Assembly (NCBI GenBank): GCA_964650405.1
Contig: CAZYTO010000130.1
Coordinates: 1 to 15,225, forward strand
Reading direction: 5' to 3'
Origin: CAZYTO01 sp964650405
GTDB lineage: Bacteria; Acidobacteriota; Thermoanaerobaculia; Gp7-AA8
DNA: 15,225 bases
A program made the translations under genes and the position numbers. How positions within the stretch are numbered: position 1 is the first letter of the stretch; each line of letters opens with the position of its first letter. This document shows, piece by piece, positions 1 through 5,552 of this stretch. Below the pieces are notes generated by a model, which made no database searches, was not told where the DNA came from, and worked only from the letters and a program-made list of their open reading frames with translations.

Positions 1-32
1 CAATTACATACCCTAACTGTCCAAACTCCAGC

Positions 33-51
33 GGCACGACGCAGTCGTGCC
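33..51. repeat. 8-bp perfect hairpin after the small membrane protein gene
   Basis: Arms 33-40 (GGCACGAC) and 44-51 pair perfectly around the loop GCA. The hairpin abuts the stop codon of the minus-strand gene at 52-54. No T-run follows it on the minus strand, so it is a weak intrinsic terminator at best. It may instead be a dispersed palindrome or a 3'-end stabiliser. Confidence 0.55.
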
Positions 52-393
52 CTACTGCGGTCTTCGCATCGCCAGCAGTCTCCCGTCCTTCCCGTCCACC
101 TCCACGACGATCGCGTCGTGCAGACTGGTGCGTTTCGCGTGATCGCAGAGCACGACCCAGCGGTTCGCGTCTCCGCCCTCGCCTTTCGCCGTCCGCGCCA
201 CATGCACGACGTCGTAGTCGTGGAAGCGCACTGGATCCTTCGCGCGCAGGATGGCCATGGCTCTCTCCCCCGCCTTGATGTTCAGCAGGCGATCGCGTTT
301 GCGGGACGGGTCCTCGGCTCCGCGCAGGGCAACGAAGAGCACGGCACCGAGGGCGATCCACGCCGGGTAGAGCCACCAGGAGCGTCGCGGCAC
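52..393 (-). CDS. Small single-pass membrane protein, unknown function
   Basis: The predicted protein has 113 residues. One hydrophobic segment near the N-terminus (about residues 6-23, rich in W, L, A and V) follows the basic start MPRRS. A soluble, mixed-charge C-terminal domain of about 85 residues comes next, so a membrane-anchored protein with one soluble domain is the likely form. I do not recognise the family. The open frame runs further upstream to 717, but that part is antisense to the acyl carrier protein gene. I therefore chose the GTG at 393, directly before the hydrophobic segment. No Shine-Dalgarno sequence precedes it; a -10-like TATCAT (406 to 401) ends 7 nt before the GTG, which fits a leaderless mRNA. 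The neighbouring ACP gene diverges with only 21 bp between the start codons. Confidence 0.6.
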   Translation of the reverse strand: MPRRSWWLYPAWIALGAVLFVALRGAEDPSRKRDRLLNIKAGERAMAILRAKDPVRFHDYDVVHVARTAKGEGGDANRWVVLCDHAKRTSLHDAIVVEVDGKDGRLLAMRRPQ

Positions 394-399
394 GCGCGC

Positions 400-406
400 T
401 ATGATA
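400..406. promoter_or_regulatory. Symmetric -10 element serving two divergent genes
   Basis: TATGATA reads as TATGAT on the plus strand and TATCAT on the minus strand, both close to the sigma70 -10 consensus TATAAT. The plus-strand hexamer ends 9 nt before the ACP ATG. The minus-strand hexamer ends 7 nt before the GTG of the membrane protein. No good -35 element is visible on either side. Transcripts would start at, or within a few bases of, both start codons. Divergent transcription from symmetric -10 sequences is an established bacterial phenomenon; its use here is inference. Confidence 0.5.
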
Positions 407-414
407 CGCAGGCC

Positions 415-660
415 ATGACGCGGAGTGACATCGAACGCGAGCTGATCGAGATCGTGAAGCAGGAAAAGGACGTGCCGGAGGAGAAGCTGGCCCTCAGCAC
501 GCCGCTGGCCGAGGCCGGAATCGACTCGCTCGACGCCCTGTCCATCCTCTTCGCCATCGAGGAGAAGTTCCACATCTCCATTCCCGACGACAAGGCCCGC
601 GCCATCCACACCTTCGGCGACATGGTGGACGTCGTCGAGGCGCTGCTCCCGACGACATGA
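415..660 (+). CDS. Acyl carrier protein
   Basis: This 81-residue protein fits the usual ACP length. The Asp-Ser-Leu site (D37-S38-L39) lies at the start of helix II inside AGIDSLDALSI, and S38 is the expected phosphopantetheine attachment serine. The protein is acidic, with the typical helix I and a C-terminal segment GDMVDVVEALL. It would carry acyl or ketoacyl chains as thioesters in the cytoplasm. A FabF-like ketosynthase lies 292 bp downstream on the same strand. The motif around the serine (IDSLDALSILFAIEEKF) differs from housekeeping AcpP (typically DSLDTVELVMALEEEF), so a specialised lipid or polyketide role is possible. The ATG at 415 was chosen because it begins the ACP homology. No Shine-Dalgarno sequence is evident; a -10-like TATGAT ends 9 nt upstream. 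Confidence 0.9.
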   Translation: MTRSDIERELIEIVKQEKDVPEEKLALSTPLAEAGIDSLDALSILFAIEEKFHISIPDDKARAIHTFGDMVDVVEALLPTT

Positions 661-952
661 TTCTGACGGGCGAGCGGGTCGCGGCAGAGCGGCGAGCGGG
701 CAAAGCACCCACGCCACACGATCTCGTTGAGGAAACCCCTCACCCCGGCTCTTCCGCGCTGAATGCTTCTGAGCTGATTCACTCCATGTTGGATTGCGCG
801 CTCCAGAGCCAACCCTCTCCCGTGGGGAGAGGGTGTGGCCGGCTTCGCTTTACGTGTTGCGTCGTTGTGACTTGTCATTACTCAGATCCGAGACTCCCCC
901 ACCCACTTCTGCTCGCCGCCCCCCGCTCGCCCGCCCTCGAAGGAACCTGCCG
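661..952. other. 292-bp ACP-ketosynthase gap, no gene
   Basis: No convincing reading frame is present; the frames that cross the gap lack recognisable sequence or a ribosome binding site. It contains the hairpin at 812-834 and a C-rich tract (about 895-930) just before the ketosynthase. The phrase 'cccctcaccccggctctt' near 736 together with the hairpin resembles the common bacterial dispersed palindrome of the CCCTCTCCC / GGGAGAGGG type, here apparently split by about 60 bp. Confidence 0.5.
812..834. repeat. REP-like palindrome, 10-bp stem
   Basis: ACCCTCTCCC (812-821) pairs perfectly with GGGAGAGGGT (825-834) around the loop GTG. No T-run follows on either strand. The stem sequence is of a kind found scattered between genes in many bacterial genomes, so I read it as a REP-type element with possible weak terminator or mRNA-stabilising activity. 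Confidence 0.65.
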
Positions 953-2173
953 ATGTTTCGCGTAGCCATCACAGGCATCGGTATCGTCTCTCCGCTCGGC
1001 GGCGGCCGAGCGGCGACGCTGGATGCGCTACGCCACGCACGCAGCGGCATCCGGCGCCTCGAGCTGATCGACCCGACGGAACTGAGCTGCCGCATCGGCG
1101 GTGAAGTCCCGGCGGCCGCGCTCGACGGGGCCGTGAAGGGCTATGACCGCTTCACGCGCCTTGCCCTGATCGCGGCCGAAGAGGCCGTGGCGCAGTCGGA
1201 CTTCACCGGCGCCGGCTACGCGCCGGAGCGTATCGGCTCGCTCATCGGCACAGGCCTCGGCGGGTGCGAAGCGCTCGATGCCGGCTACAAGCGTGTCTAC
1301 GGCGAAGGGCAGGCGCGCGTGGCGCCGACGACCATCCCGTGGTCGATGTACAACGCCGCGGCCAGCGCCCTGGCGGCGAAGTACGGCGCGCGCGGCGTCG
1401 CCTACGCCGTGGTCTCCGCATGCGCATCGAGCGCGCACGCCCTGGGCCTGGCCTTCCAAGCCATCCGCTCGGGCGCGGCCGACGCCGTCCTGGCCGGCGG
1501 CGCCGACGCGCCGCTGACGTTCGGCACGCTGCGGGCCTGGGAGTCGATGCGCGTGCTGGCCATCGACAACGACGATCCCGCCGCGGCCTGCCGTCCCTTC
1601 AGCGCCGACCGGAAGGGCCTCGTACTCTCCGAGGGCGCGGCCGTGTTCGTGCTCGAGTCGCTCGACGCGGCGCGGCGCCGCAATGCGACGATCCTGGGCG
1701 AGATCACCGGCTTCGGCATCACCAGCGACGCCGGCCACCTCACCGATCCCTCCCCCGACGGCGCGGCGCGGGCCATGGCCATGGCCCTGCAGGACGGCAG
1801 CCACGATGCCGGCGACATTGGCTACATCAATGCCCACGGCACGGGTACGCGGGCCAACGACCCGACGGAGACGGCCGCGATCCGCTCGGTCTTCGGCGCT
1901 CGGGCCCAGGCTGTGCCGGCCAGCTCGACCAAGTCGCTGCATGGCCACGCCATGGGCGCCTCCGGCGCCATCGAGATCGCCGCCTCGCTTCTGGCGCTAA
2001 ACGACGGCTTCCTCCCGCCGACGATCAACCTCACCACGCCCGACCCAGCCTGTGACCTGGACTACGTGCCGAACGCGCCACGGGAGGCGCGGCCGGGACT
2101 GTTTCTTTCCAATTCCTTCGGCTTCGGGGGCATGAACGGGGTCCTGGCGGTCCGTACCGTTCATGGCCTCTGA
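953..2173 (+). CDS. Beta-ketoacyl-ACP synthase, FabF-like (KAS II)
   Basis: This 406-residue protein has the KAS I/II length. It begins with the typical VAITGIGIVSPLG strand. The catalytic triad is intact: Cys157 in SACASSAHA, His295 in NAHGTGT and His332 in KSLHGHAMGASG, with the conserved Lys327 just before. The glycine-rich C-terminus (NSFGFGGMN) is also conserved. The enzyme condenses a malonyl-ACP extender with an acyl thioester in the cytoplasm, extending a fatty acid or polyketide chain. The ATG at 953 follows GAAGGA with 8-nt spacing. The frame is open further upstream but carries no family sequence there. The orphan ACP upstream is the likely partner. No KR, DH or ER gene is adjacent, so whether the pair serves primary fatty acid synthesis or a secondary pathway cannot be told. 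Confidence 0.93.
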   Translation: MFRVAITGIGIVSPLGGGRAATLDALRHARSGIRRLELIDPTELSCRIGGEVPAAALDGAVKGYDRFTRLALIAAEEAVAQSDFTGAGYAPERIGSLIGTGLGGCEALDAGYKRVYGEGQARVAPTTIPWSMYNAAASALAAKYGARGVAYAVVSACASSAHALGLAFQAIRSGAADAVLAGGADAPLTFGTLRAWESMRVLAIDNDDPAAACRPFSADRKGLVLSEGAAVFVLESLDAARRRNATILGEITGFGITSDAGHLTDPSPDGAARAMAMALQDGSHDAGDIGYINAHGTGTRANDPTETAAIRSVFGARAQAVPASSTKSLHGHAMGASGAIEIAASLLALNDGFLPPTINLTTPDPACDLDYVPNAPREARPGLFLSNSFGFGGMNGVLAVRTVHGL

Positions 2174-2213
2174 TTTGCTAGGCTTCCGCTGAGCCATAGC
2201 GCGGGAGGCCGGG

Positions 2214-2573
2214 TTGATCGTAGAAAAGAAACACACCGAGAACTTCACGATCCTCTACGTGGAAGGACTCATCAAGCTCGGCGAGAGCGCCGAGTTCTTC
2301 TCCTCCGCCCTGGAGAACGTGCTGAAGAACGAGAGCACGAACGTCATCATCGACTTCACCAAGATCGACTACATCGACTCCACCGGCATCGGCGAACTGG
2401 TCGGCTACCTGCACAAGTTCATCGGCCAGAACCGCAAGCTGATCCTCGTCAACCCCTCCGACCGCATCCTCAAGCTCCTCAAGCTCGCCAAGCTCGACAT
2501 CGTGTTCAAGATCTACAGCACTGAGGAAGAGGCGATCGCGACGGAGAGCGGGAACGCGGTAAAGAGCGCCTGA
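2214..2573 (+). CDS. STAS-domain protein, anti-sigma factor antagonist-like
   Basis: The 119 residues form a single STAS domain. The beta-alpha core starts at residue 1, and the signature YIDSTGIGELVG contains Ser56, the position phosphorylated in SpoIIAA/RsbV proteins. In that family the unphosphorylated form binds an anti-sigma kinase and frees a sigma factor. No RsbW-like kinase, phosphatase or sigma factor is next to it, so the partner must be elsewhere. The start is TTG at 2214, with GGGAGG (2203-2208) 5 nt upstream. No in-frame ATG precedes the domain. The gene begins 40 bp after the ketosynthase and is followed by the heptad-repeat palindrome. Other STAS roles, such as polar-localised signalling partners, cannot be excluded. 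Confidence 0.85.
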   Translation: MIVEKKHTENFTILYVEGLIKLGESAEFFSSALENVLKNESTNVIIDFTKIDYIDSTGIGELVGYLHKFIGQNRKLILVNPSDRILKLLKLAKLDIVFKIYSTEEEAIATESGNAVKSA

Positions 2574-2597
2574 GCCCGCCCAGCCCGACCACCACCC

Positions 2598-2711
2598 AGT
2601 GCCGCGTGCTGAGTGCCGAGTGCCGAGAGGCGCAAGAAAGCTAGGACTCGGCACTCGGCACTCGGCACTCGGCACTCACAACTCGGCACTCGGCACTCAG
2701 CACCCGGCACT
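2598..2711. repeat. Heptad-repeat palindrome, 30-bp arms
   Basis: The gap between the STAS gene and the asparaginase is built from copies of the 7-mer GTGCCGA and its complement TCGGCAC. The left arm 2598-2627 and right arm 2682-2711 are reverse complements with one mismatch in 30 bp; the inner 22 bp (2606-2627 / 2682-2703) are perfect. Four further TCGGCAC units lie at about 2647-2676, so the left arm can also pair in other registers. Transcribed, it would form a long hairpin after the STAS gene. No T-run follows, so I call it a repeat rather than a terminator. Confidence 0.85.
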
Positions 2712-2733
2712 CTGGAAGTACACTCTCCGGCGC

Positions 2734-3801
2734 TTGCAACGCCTGGCCAACGTCTACCGCGGCTCCGAGCTCGAGTCCTTTCACACTGGATCGATCGTCG
2801 TGGTCGATGCGCGGGGGCGGGTGGTGGCGCTGGCCGGGGATCCGTCGTTCCGGATCTGTCTGCGCTCGGCGGCCAAGCCGTTCCAGGGCATCCCTCTCCT
2901 CGAATACGGCGGCATCGAGGAGTACGAACTGACGGGCGAGGAGATCGCCCTGACCTGCGCGTCGCACGGCGGCGAGCCGGTGCATGTCTCCACGGCGGCG
3001 GCGCTGCTGCGCAAAGGGGAGTTCGACGAGGAAGACCTCCTCTGCGGGGCACATGCGCCGTACGACGAGAAGTCGGCCGCCGAGCTCCGCGCCTCTGGGG
3101 AAGAGCCCTCGCCCCTGCACAACAACTGCTCCGGCAAGCATGCCGGGATGCTCCTGGCCACACAGGCCATGGACCTCTCCTCGGCCCGCTACATCGATGC
3201 CGAGCATCCGCTGCAGGAGCTCATGCGCACGACCCTGGCGGAGTTCGCGGGCGTGGAGAGCGACGACATCCCCCTGTCCATCGACGGCTGCGGCGTCCCC
3301 GCCTACCACCTCTCGCTCTACCGTACGGCGTTCGCGTACGCCCGCCTCATGGCCACGAGCCTTGGCGCGGAGACGCCCGGCGCGCTGGAGCGCTACGCGG
3401 AGAGCGCGCAGAGCGTCGTCGAGGCCATGACCTCGTTCCCGTACTTCGTGGCCGGCAACTGGAGCTTGACCACGCCGTTGATGCAGGCCTTCGCCGGCGA
3501 CCTGCTGGCCAAGGAGGGGGCGGAAGGCGTGTATGCCATGGCCCTCTCCCCCGCCCTGCAGGAAGGTTTGACCAGCCGCCTGAAGCTCGATGATGATTGC
3601 GCCCTCGGCATCGCACTCAAGGTCCACGACGGCTCGATGACCCGAGGACGCAACCCCGTGATCCTGAAAACCCTGGAGCTCCTCGGCCTCGATCTGGCCA
3701 CGGCACCTGAGCTGCAACGCTATCGGGAGTGGCCCCTGCGCAACATCGCCGGGGCCCTGGTCGGAGAGGTCCGGGCGGAGTTCGAACTGGAAATCATGTG
3801 A
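2734..3801 (+). CDS. L-asparaginase, Rhizobium etli thermolabile type (Asparaginase_II)
   Basis: The predicted protein has 355 residues. It hydrolyses L-asparagine to aspartate and ammonia. All residues described for the R. etli enzyme are visible: the S-x-x-K motif (S45, K48 in RSAAKPFQ), S77 in ASHGG, C132 and K135 in NNCSGKH, and C186 in DGCGVP. The last three form the zinc site in that family, and the numbering is offset by a constant three residues from the R. etli protein. This is a serine-beta-lactamase-like fold unrelated to E. coli AnsA/AnsB. No signal peptide is seen, so it is likely cytoplasmic. The start is uncertain: no ATG exists, and I chose TTG 2734 just before RLANVYRG. The open frame extends upstream only through the heptad repeat. 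A weak GGAAG lies 15 nt upstream. Confidence 0.88.
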   Translation: MQRLANVYRGSELESFHTGSIVVVDARGRVVALAGDPSFRICLRSAAKPFQGIPLLEYGGIEEYELTGEEIALTCASHGGEPVHVSTAAALLRKGEFDEEDLLCGAHAPYDEKSAAELRASGEEPSPLHNNCSGKHAGMLLATQAMDLSSARYIDAEHPLQELMRTTLAEFAGVESDDIPLSIDGCGVPAYHLSLYRTAFAYARLMATSLGAETPGALERYAESAQSVVEAMTSFPYFVAGNWSLTTPLMQAFAGDLLAKEGAEGVYAMALSPALQEGLTSRLKLDDDCALGIALKVHDGSMTRGRNPVILKTLELLGLDLATAPELQRYREWPLRNIAGALVGEVRAEFELEIM

Positions 3802-3805
3802 GAAA

Positions 3806-3885
3806 GGCTGGAAGGCTGAAAGGTTGAAGGGTTGAAAGGGACGGCGCACGGCAGGTCCCCTTTCAGCCTTCCAACCTTCCAGCCC
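3806..3885. repeat. Short-repeat palindrome between asparaginase and rhodanese genes
   Basis: The left side is a series of 7-8-mers of the types AAGGCTG and AAGGTTG; the right side carries their complements (CAGCCTT, CAACCTT). A perfect 14-bp stem joins 3810-3823 to 3859-3872, and shifted registers are also possible. The loop contains GGCGCACGGC. It begins 5 bp after the asparaginase stop and ends just before the ribosome binding site of the next gene. No T-run is present. It has the same design as the palindromes at 2598-2711 and 5478-5543, with different sequence. Confidence 0.8.
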
Positions 3886-3903
3886 TTGAGAGAGGTGAAG
3901 TCC

Positions 3904-4314
3904 ATGCGCAAGACCATGTTGCTCGCGCTCCTGGTGGCAGGAGTCCTGGGGTGCCGGACGATCCGCAGCCACACCGATGGCGCGTTTTCCGAGGTGGCGC
4001 CCACCGTGGCGGCGGAGATGATGCTCGACAGCCAGCAGGTGGTCGTACTCGACGTCCGCTCGGCCGACAAGTACCGCGGCCCGCAGGGCCACATCGCCGG
4101 CTCGCTCAATGCCCCGTTCGAGACCATCGAGCGGCAGTTGCCGGAGCTGCTGCCGTACCAGAACCAGACCGTACTGGTCTACGGCGACACCACGACCGAC
4201 GGGGAGGTGGCGGCCCGGCTCCTCACTGTGGCCGGGTTCCGGAACGTCGTTCACATCGCCGGTGGGCTGAAAGCCTGGATTGAACGCGGGTATCGGACGG
4301 TTAATGCGCAGTGA
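3904..4314 (+). CDS. Rhodanese-domain lipoprotein lacking the active-site cysteine
   Basis: The predicted protein has 136 residues. A short lipoprotein signal ends in the lipobox V-L-G-C (Cys17), so it is probably exported and lipid-anchored. The rest is one rhodanese domain: VVVLDVRSADKYRGPQGHIAGSLN (split here: VVVLDVRSADKY, GHIAGSLN), then VLVYG, and a C-terminal GGLKAWIERGY. Catalytic rhodaneses have Cys right after the VYC strand. Here the residue is Gly94 (YGDTTTDG), and no cysteine lies in the loop, so sulfur transfer is unlikely. A binding or scaffold role is inferred. AGGTG at 3893-3897 precedes the ATG. The stop lies 1 nt before the next gene, which indicates an operon with the DsbA-like protein. 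Confidence 0.85.
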   Translation: MRKTMLLALLVAGVLGCRTIRSHTDGAFSEVAPTVAAEMMLDSQQVVVLDVRSADKYRGPQGHIAGSLNAPFETIERQLPELLPYQNQTVLVYGDTTTDGEVAARLLTVAGFRNVVHIAGGLKAWIERGYRTVNAQ

Positions 4315-4315
4315 C

Positions 4316-5452
4316 ATGAAGAAACTGGTCCTCGCTTTCTGCATCGCCCTCGCCCTTCCTTTGGCCGCCACGGCGGCCGTCAACGTGGACGCCGTTCGCT
4401 CCTACACGCTCAAGGCGCTGGAGAAATGCCCCGATTCGAAGCTCGAGCTCAAGCCCGTGCAGAACGGCGGTCCGGCCGGCTTCGACATGTTCGAGGCCAC
4501 CATGACCTCGAGCGACAAGAACTGCGGGCGTCACGTCTACATCATGGTCTCGCCCGTCACCCAGCAGGTGTTGATCGGCACCGTCTTTCAGCTCGCGGCC
4601 GGACCGAGCACCGAGGCCCGGGTCAGCGCCCTGGCCAGCGACCTGCTGCAGACCCAGATCCGCACCCAGGTCATCGGCTTCCCCCTGCCGGACGGCCTCC
4701 GGGCCGTGGCCATGTACAAGGACACGGCCTTCGGACCGTTCGCCTACCACGGGTTCGTCGACAGCACGACGTCGTTTCTCATCGTCGGCTCGCGGGGCAA
4801 CCTGAAGGTCGATCCGGGCCGCTCGCTCGTCGAGGCCCTCAACGCCTCGGGAAGCGGCGTGCACCGCGGCAACGCCACCTCGAAGGTGGAGATCATCGAG
4901 CTCTCCGACTTCCAGTGCCCCACCTGCGGCCGGGCCCACAAGAAGGTCGAGCCGATCATCGAGAAGAACCTCAAGAAGGTGAGCTACACCCGCATCGACC
5001 TGCCCCTCTTCGAGCATCACGAGTGGTCGCTCTTCGCCGCCCTCGGGGCCCGGGCCATCAACAAGGTCGCTCCCGCCAAGTACTGGGACTACGTCAACTT
5101 CGTCTTCGCCAACCAGGAACCGATCGGCAAGACTGAGTTCGACACCGTCCTCAAGGATTTCTGCAGCGATCACGACATCGACTACGCCAAGATCGAGAAG
5201 ATCTACAAGTCGCCCCAGGAGCGCGCCGCCCTCATGGACCAGGTCAGCCGCGCCTTCGACAACGGCATCAACTCCACCCCCACCTACATCATCAACGGCC
5301 AGGTCATGGGCTTCGGCCCCGAAGGCACCTTCACGATCAATTCGATCCGGCTGGCGCTCGGGTTGAAGCCGGAAGCGCCCCCGAAGCCGGACGAAGCGAA
5401 GCCGGCCGCCAGCAGCAAGAAAAAGGCGGCGTCCGGCAGTCAGAAGAAGTGA
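4316..5452 (+). CDS. Secreted DsbA-like thiol:disulfide oxidoreductase with extra N-terminal domain
   Basis: The predicted protein has 378 residues. A Sec signal peptide (MKK, then a hydrophobic core ending at TAA) spans about residues 1-21. Residues 22-190 form a domain I do not recognise. Residues 190-350 are a DsbA/thioredoxin fold: active site C201-P-T-C204 in SDFQCPTCGRAH, and the cis-proline Pro322 in NSTPTYIING. A Lys/Pro/Ala-rich tail of about 25 residues closes the protein. It should oxidise or isomerise disulfides in the periplasm. The ATG at 4316 starts 1 nt after the rhodanese stop; an in-frame ATG at 4304, overlapping that gene, is an alternative start. At 378 residues it is much longer than E. 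coli DsbA (about 210), and DsbA-fold proteins of this layout may be lipid- or substrate-specific. No DsbB is adjacent. Confidence 0.88.
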   Translation: MKKLVLAFCIALALPLAATAAVNVDAVRSYTLKALEKCPDSKLELKPVQNGGPAGFDMFEATMTSSDKNCGRHVYIMVSPVTQQVLIGTVFQLAAGPSTEARVSALASDLLQTQIRTQVIGFPLPDGLRAVAMYKDTAFGPFAYHGFVDSTTSFLIVGSRGNLKVDPGRSLVEALNASGSGVHRGNATSKVEIIELSDFQCPTCGRAHKKVEPIIEKNLKKVSYTRIDLPLFEHHEWSLFAALGARAINKVAPAKYWDYVNFVFANQEPIGKTEFDTVLKDFCSDHDIDYAKIEKIYKSPQERAALMDQVSRAFDNGINSTPTYIINGQVMGFGPEGTFTINSIRLALGLKPEAPPKPDEAKPAASSKKKAASGSQKK

Positions 5453-5477
5453 TGCGAGTAGTGAGTGGGTAGAGGTG

Positions 5478-5543
5478 AGTGGTTAGAGTGGTTAGGAGCG
5501 CGCGCGAGGTCTCAACCCCTAACCACTTCGCCTTCTAACCACT
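5478..5543. repeat. Short-repeat palindrome between convergent genes
   Basis: Two tandem copies of AGTGGTTAG (5478-5486, 5487-5495) pair with two inverted copies (5518-5527 and 5535-5543). The inner stem is 10 bp (5487-5496 / 5518-5527) and the outer one 9 bp. The loop is GC-rich. It lies between the ends of the DsbA-like gene (+) and the M24 peptidase gene (-), so it could act as a bidirectional 3' hairpin. It resembles the palindromes at 2598-2711 and 3806-3885 in design only. Confidence 0.75.
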
Positions 5544-5552
5544 ATCCATTCT

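Noticed and set aside
52..717. Long minus-strand frame extending the small membrane protein to 221 residues
   Set aside because: The upstream 108 residues are antisense to the ACP gene and show no coherent domain; the hydrophobic segment right after the GTG at 393 marks a better start.
1028..1948. 306-residue minus-strand frame antisense to the ketosynthase
   Set aside because: Composition is typical of a high-GC shadow frame, and the ketosynthase on the other strand is complete with an intact catalytic triad.
2599..2733. 45-residue N-terminal extension of the asparaginase
   Set aside because: It is only the translation of the heptad repeat (repeating G-T-R-H-S-A-L type residues) and has no counterpart in the family.
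2641..4383. 580-residue minus-strand open frame across the asparaginase and rhodanese genes
   Set aside because: It is a high-GC shadow with no recognisable domain, while the plus strand encodes complete conserved enzymes.
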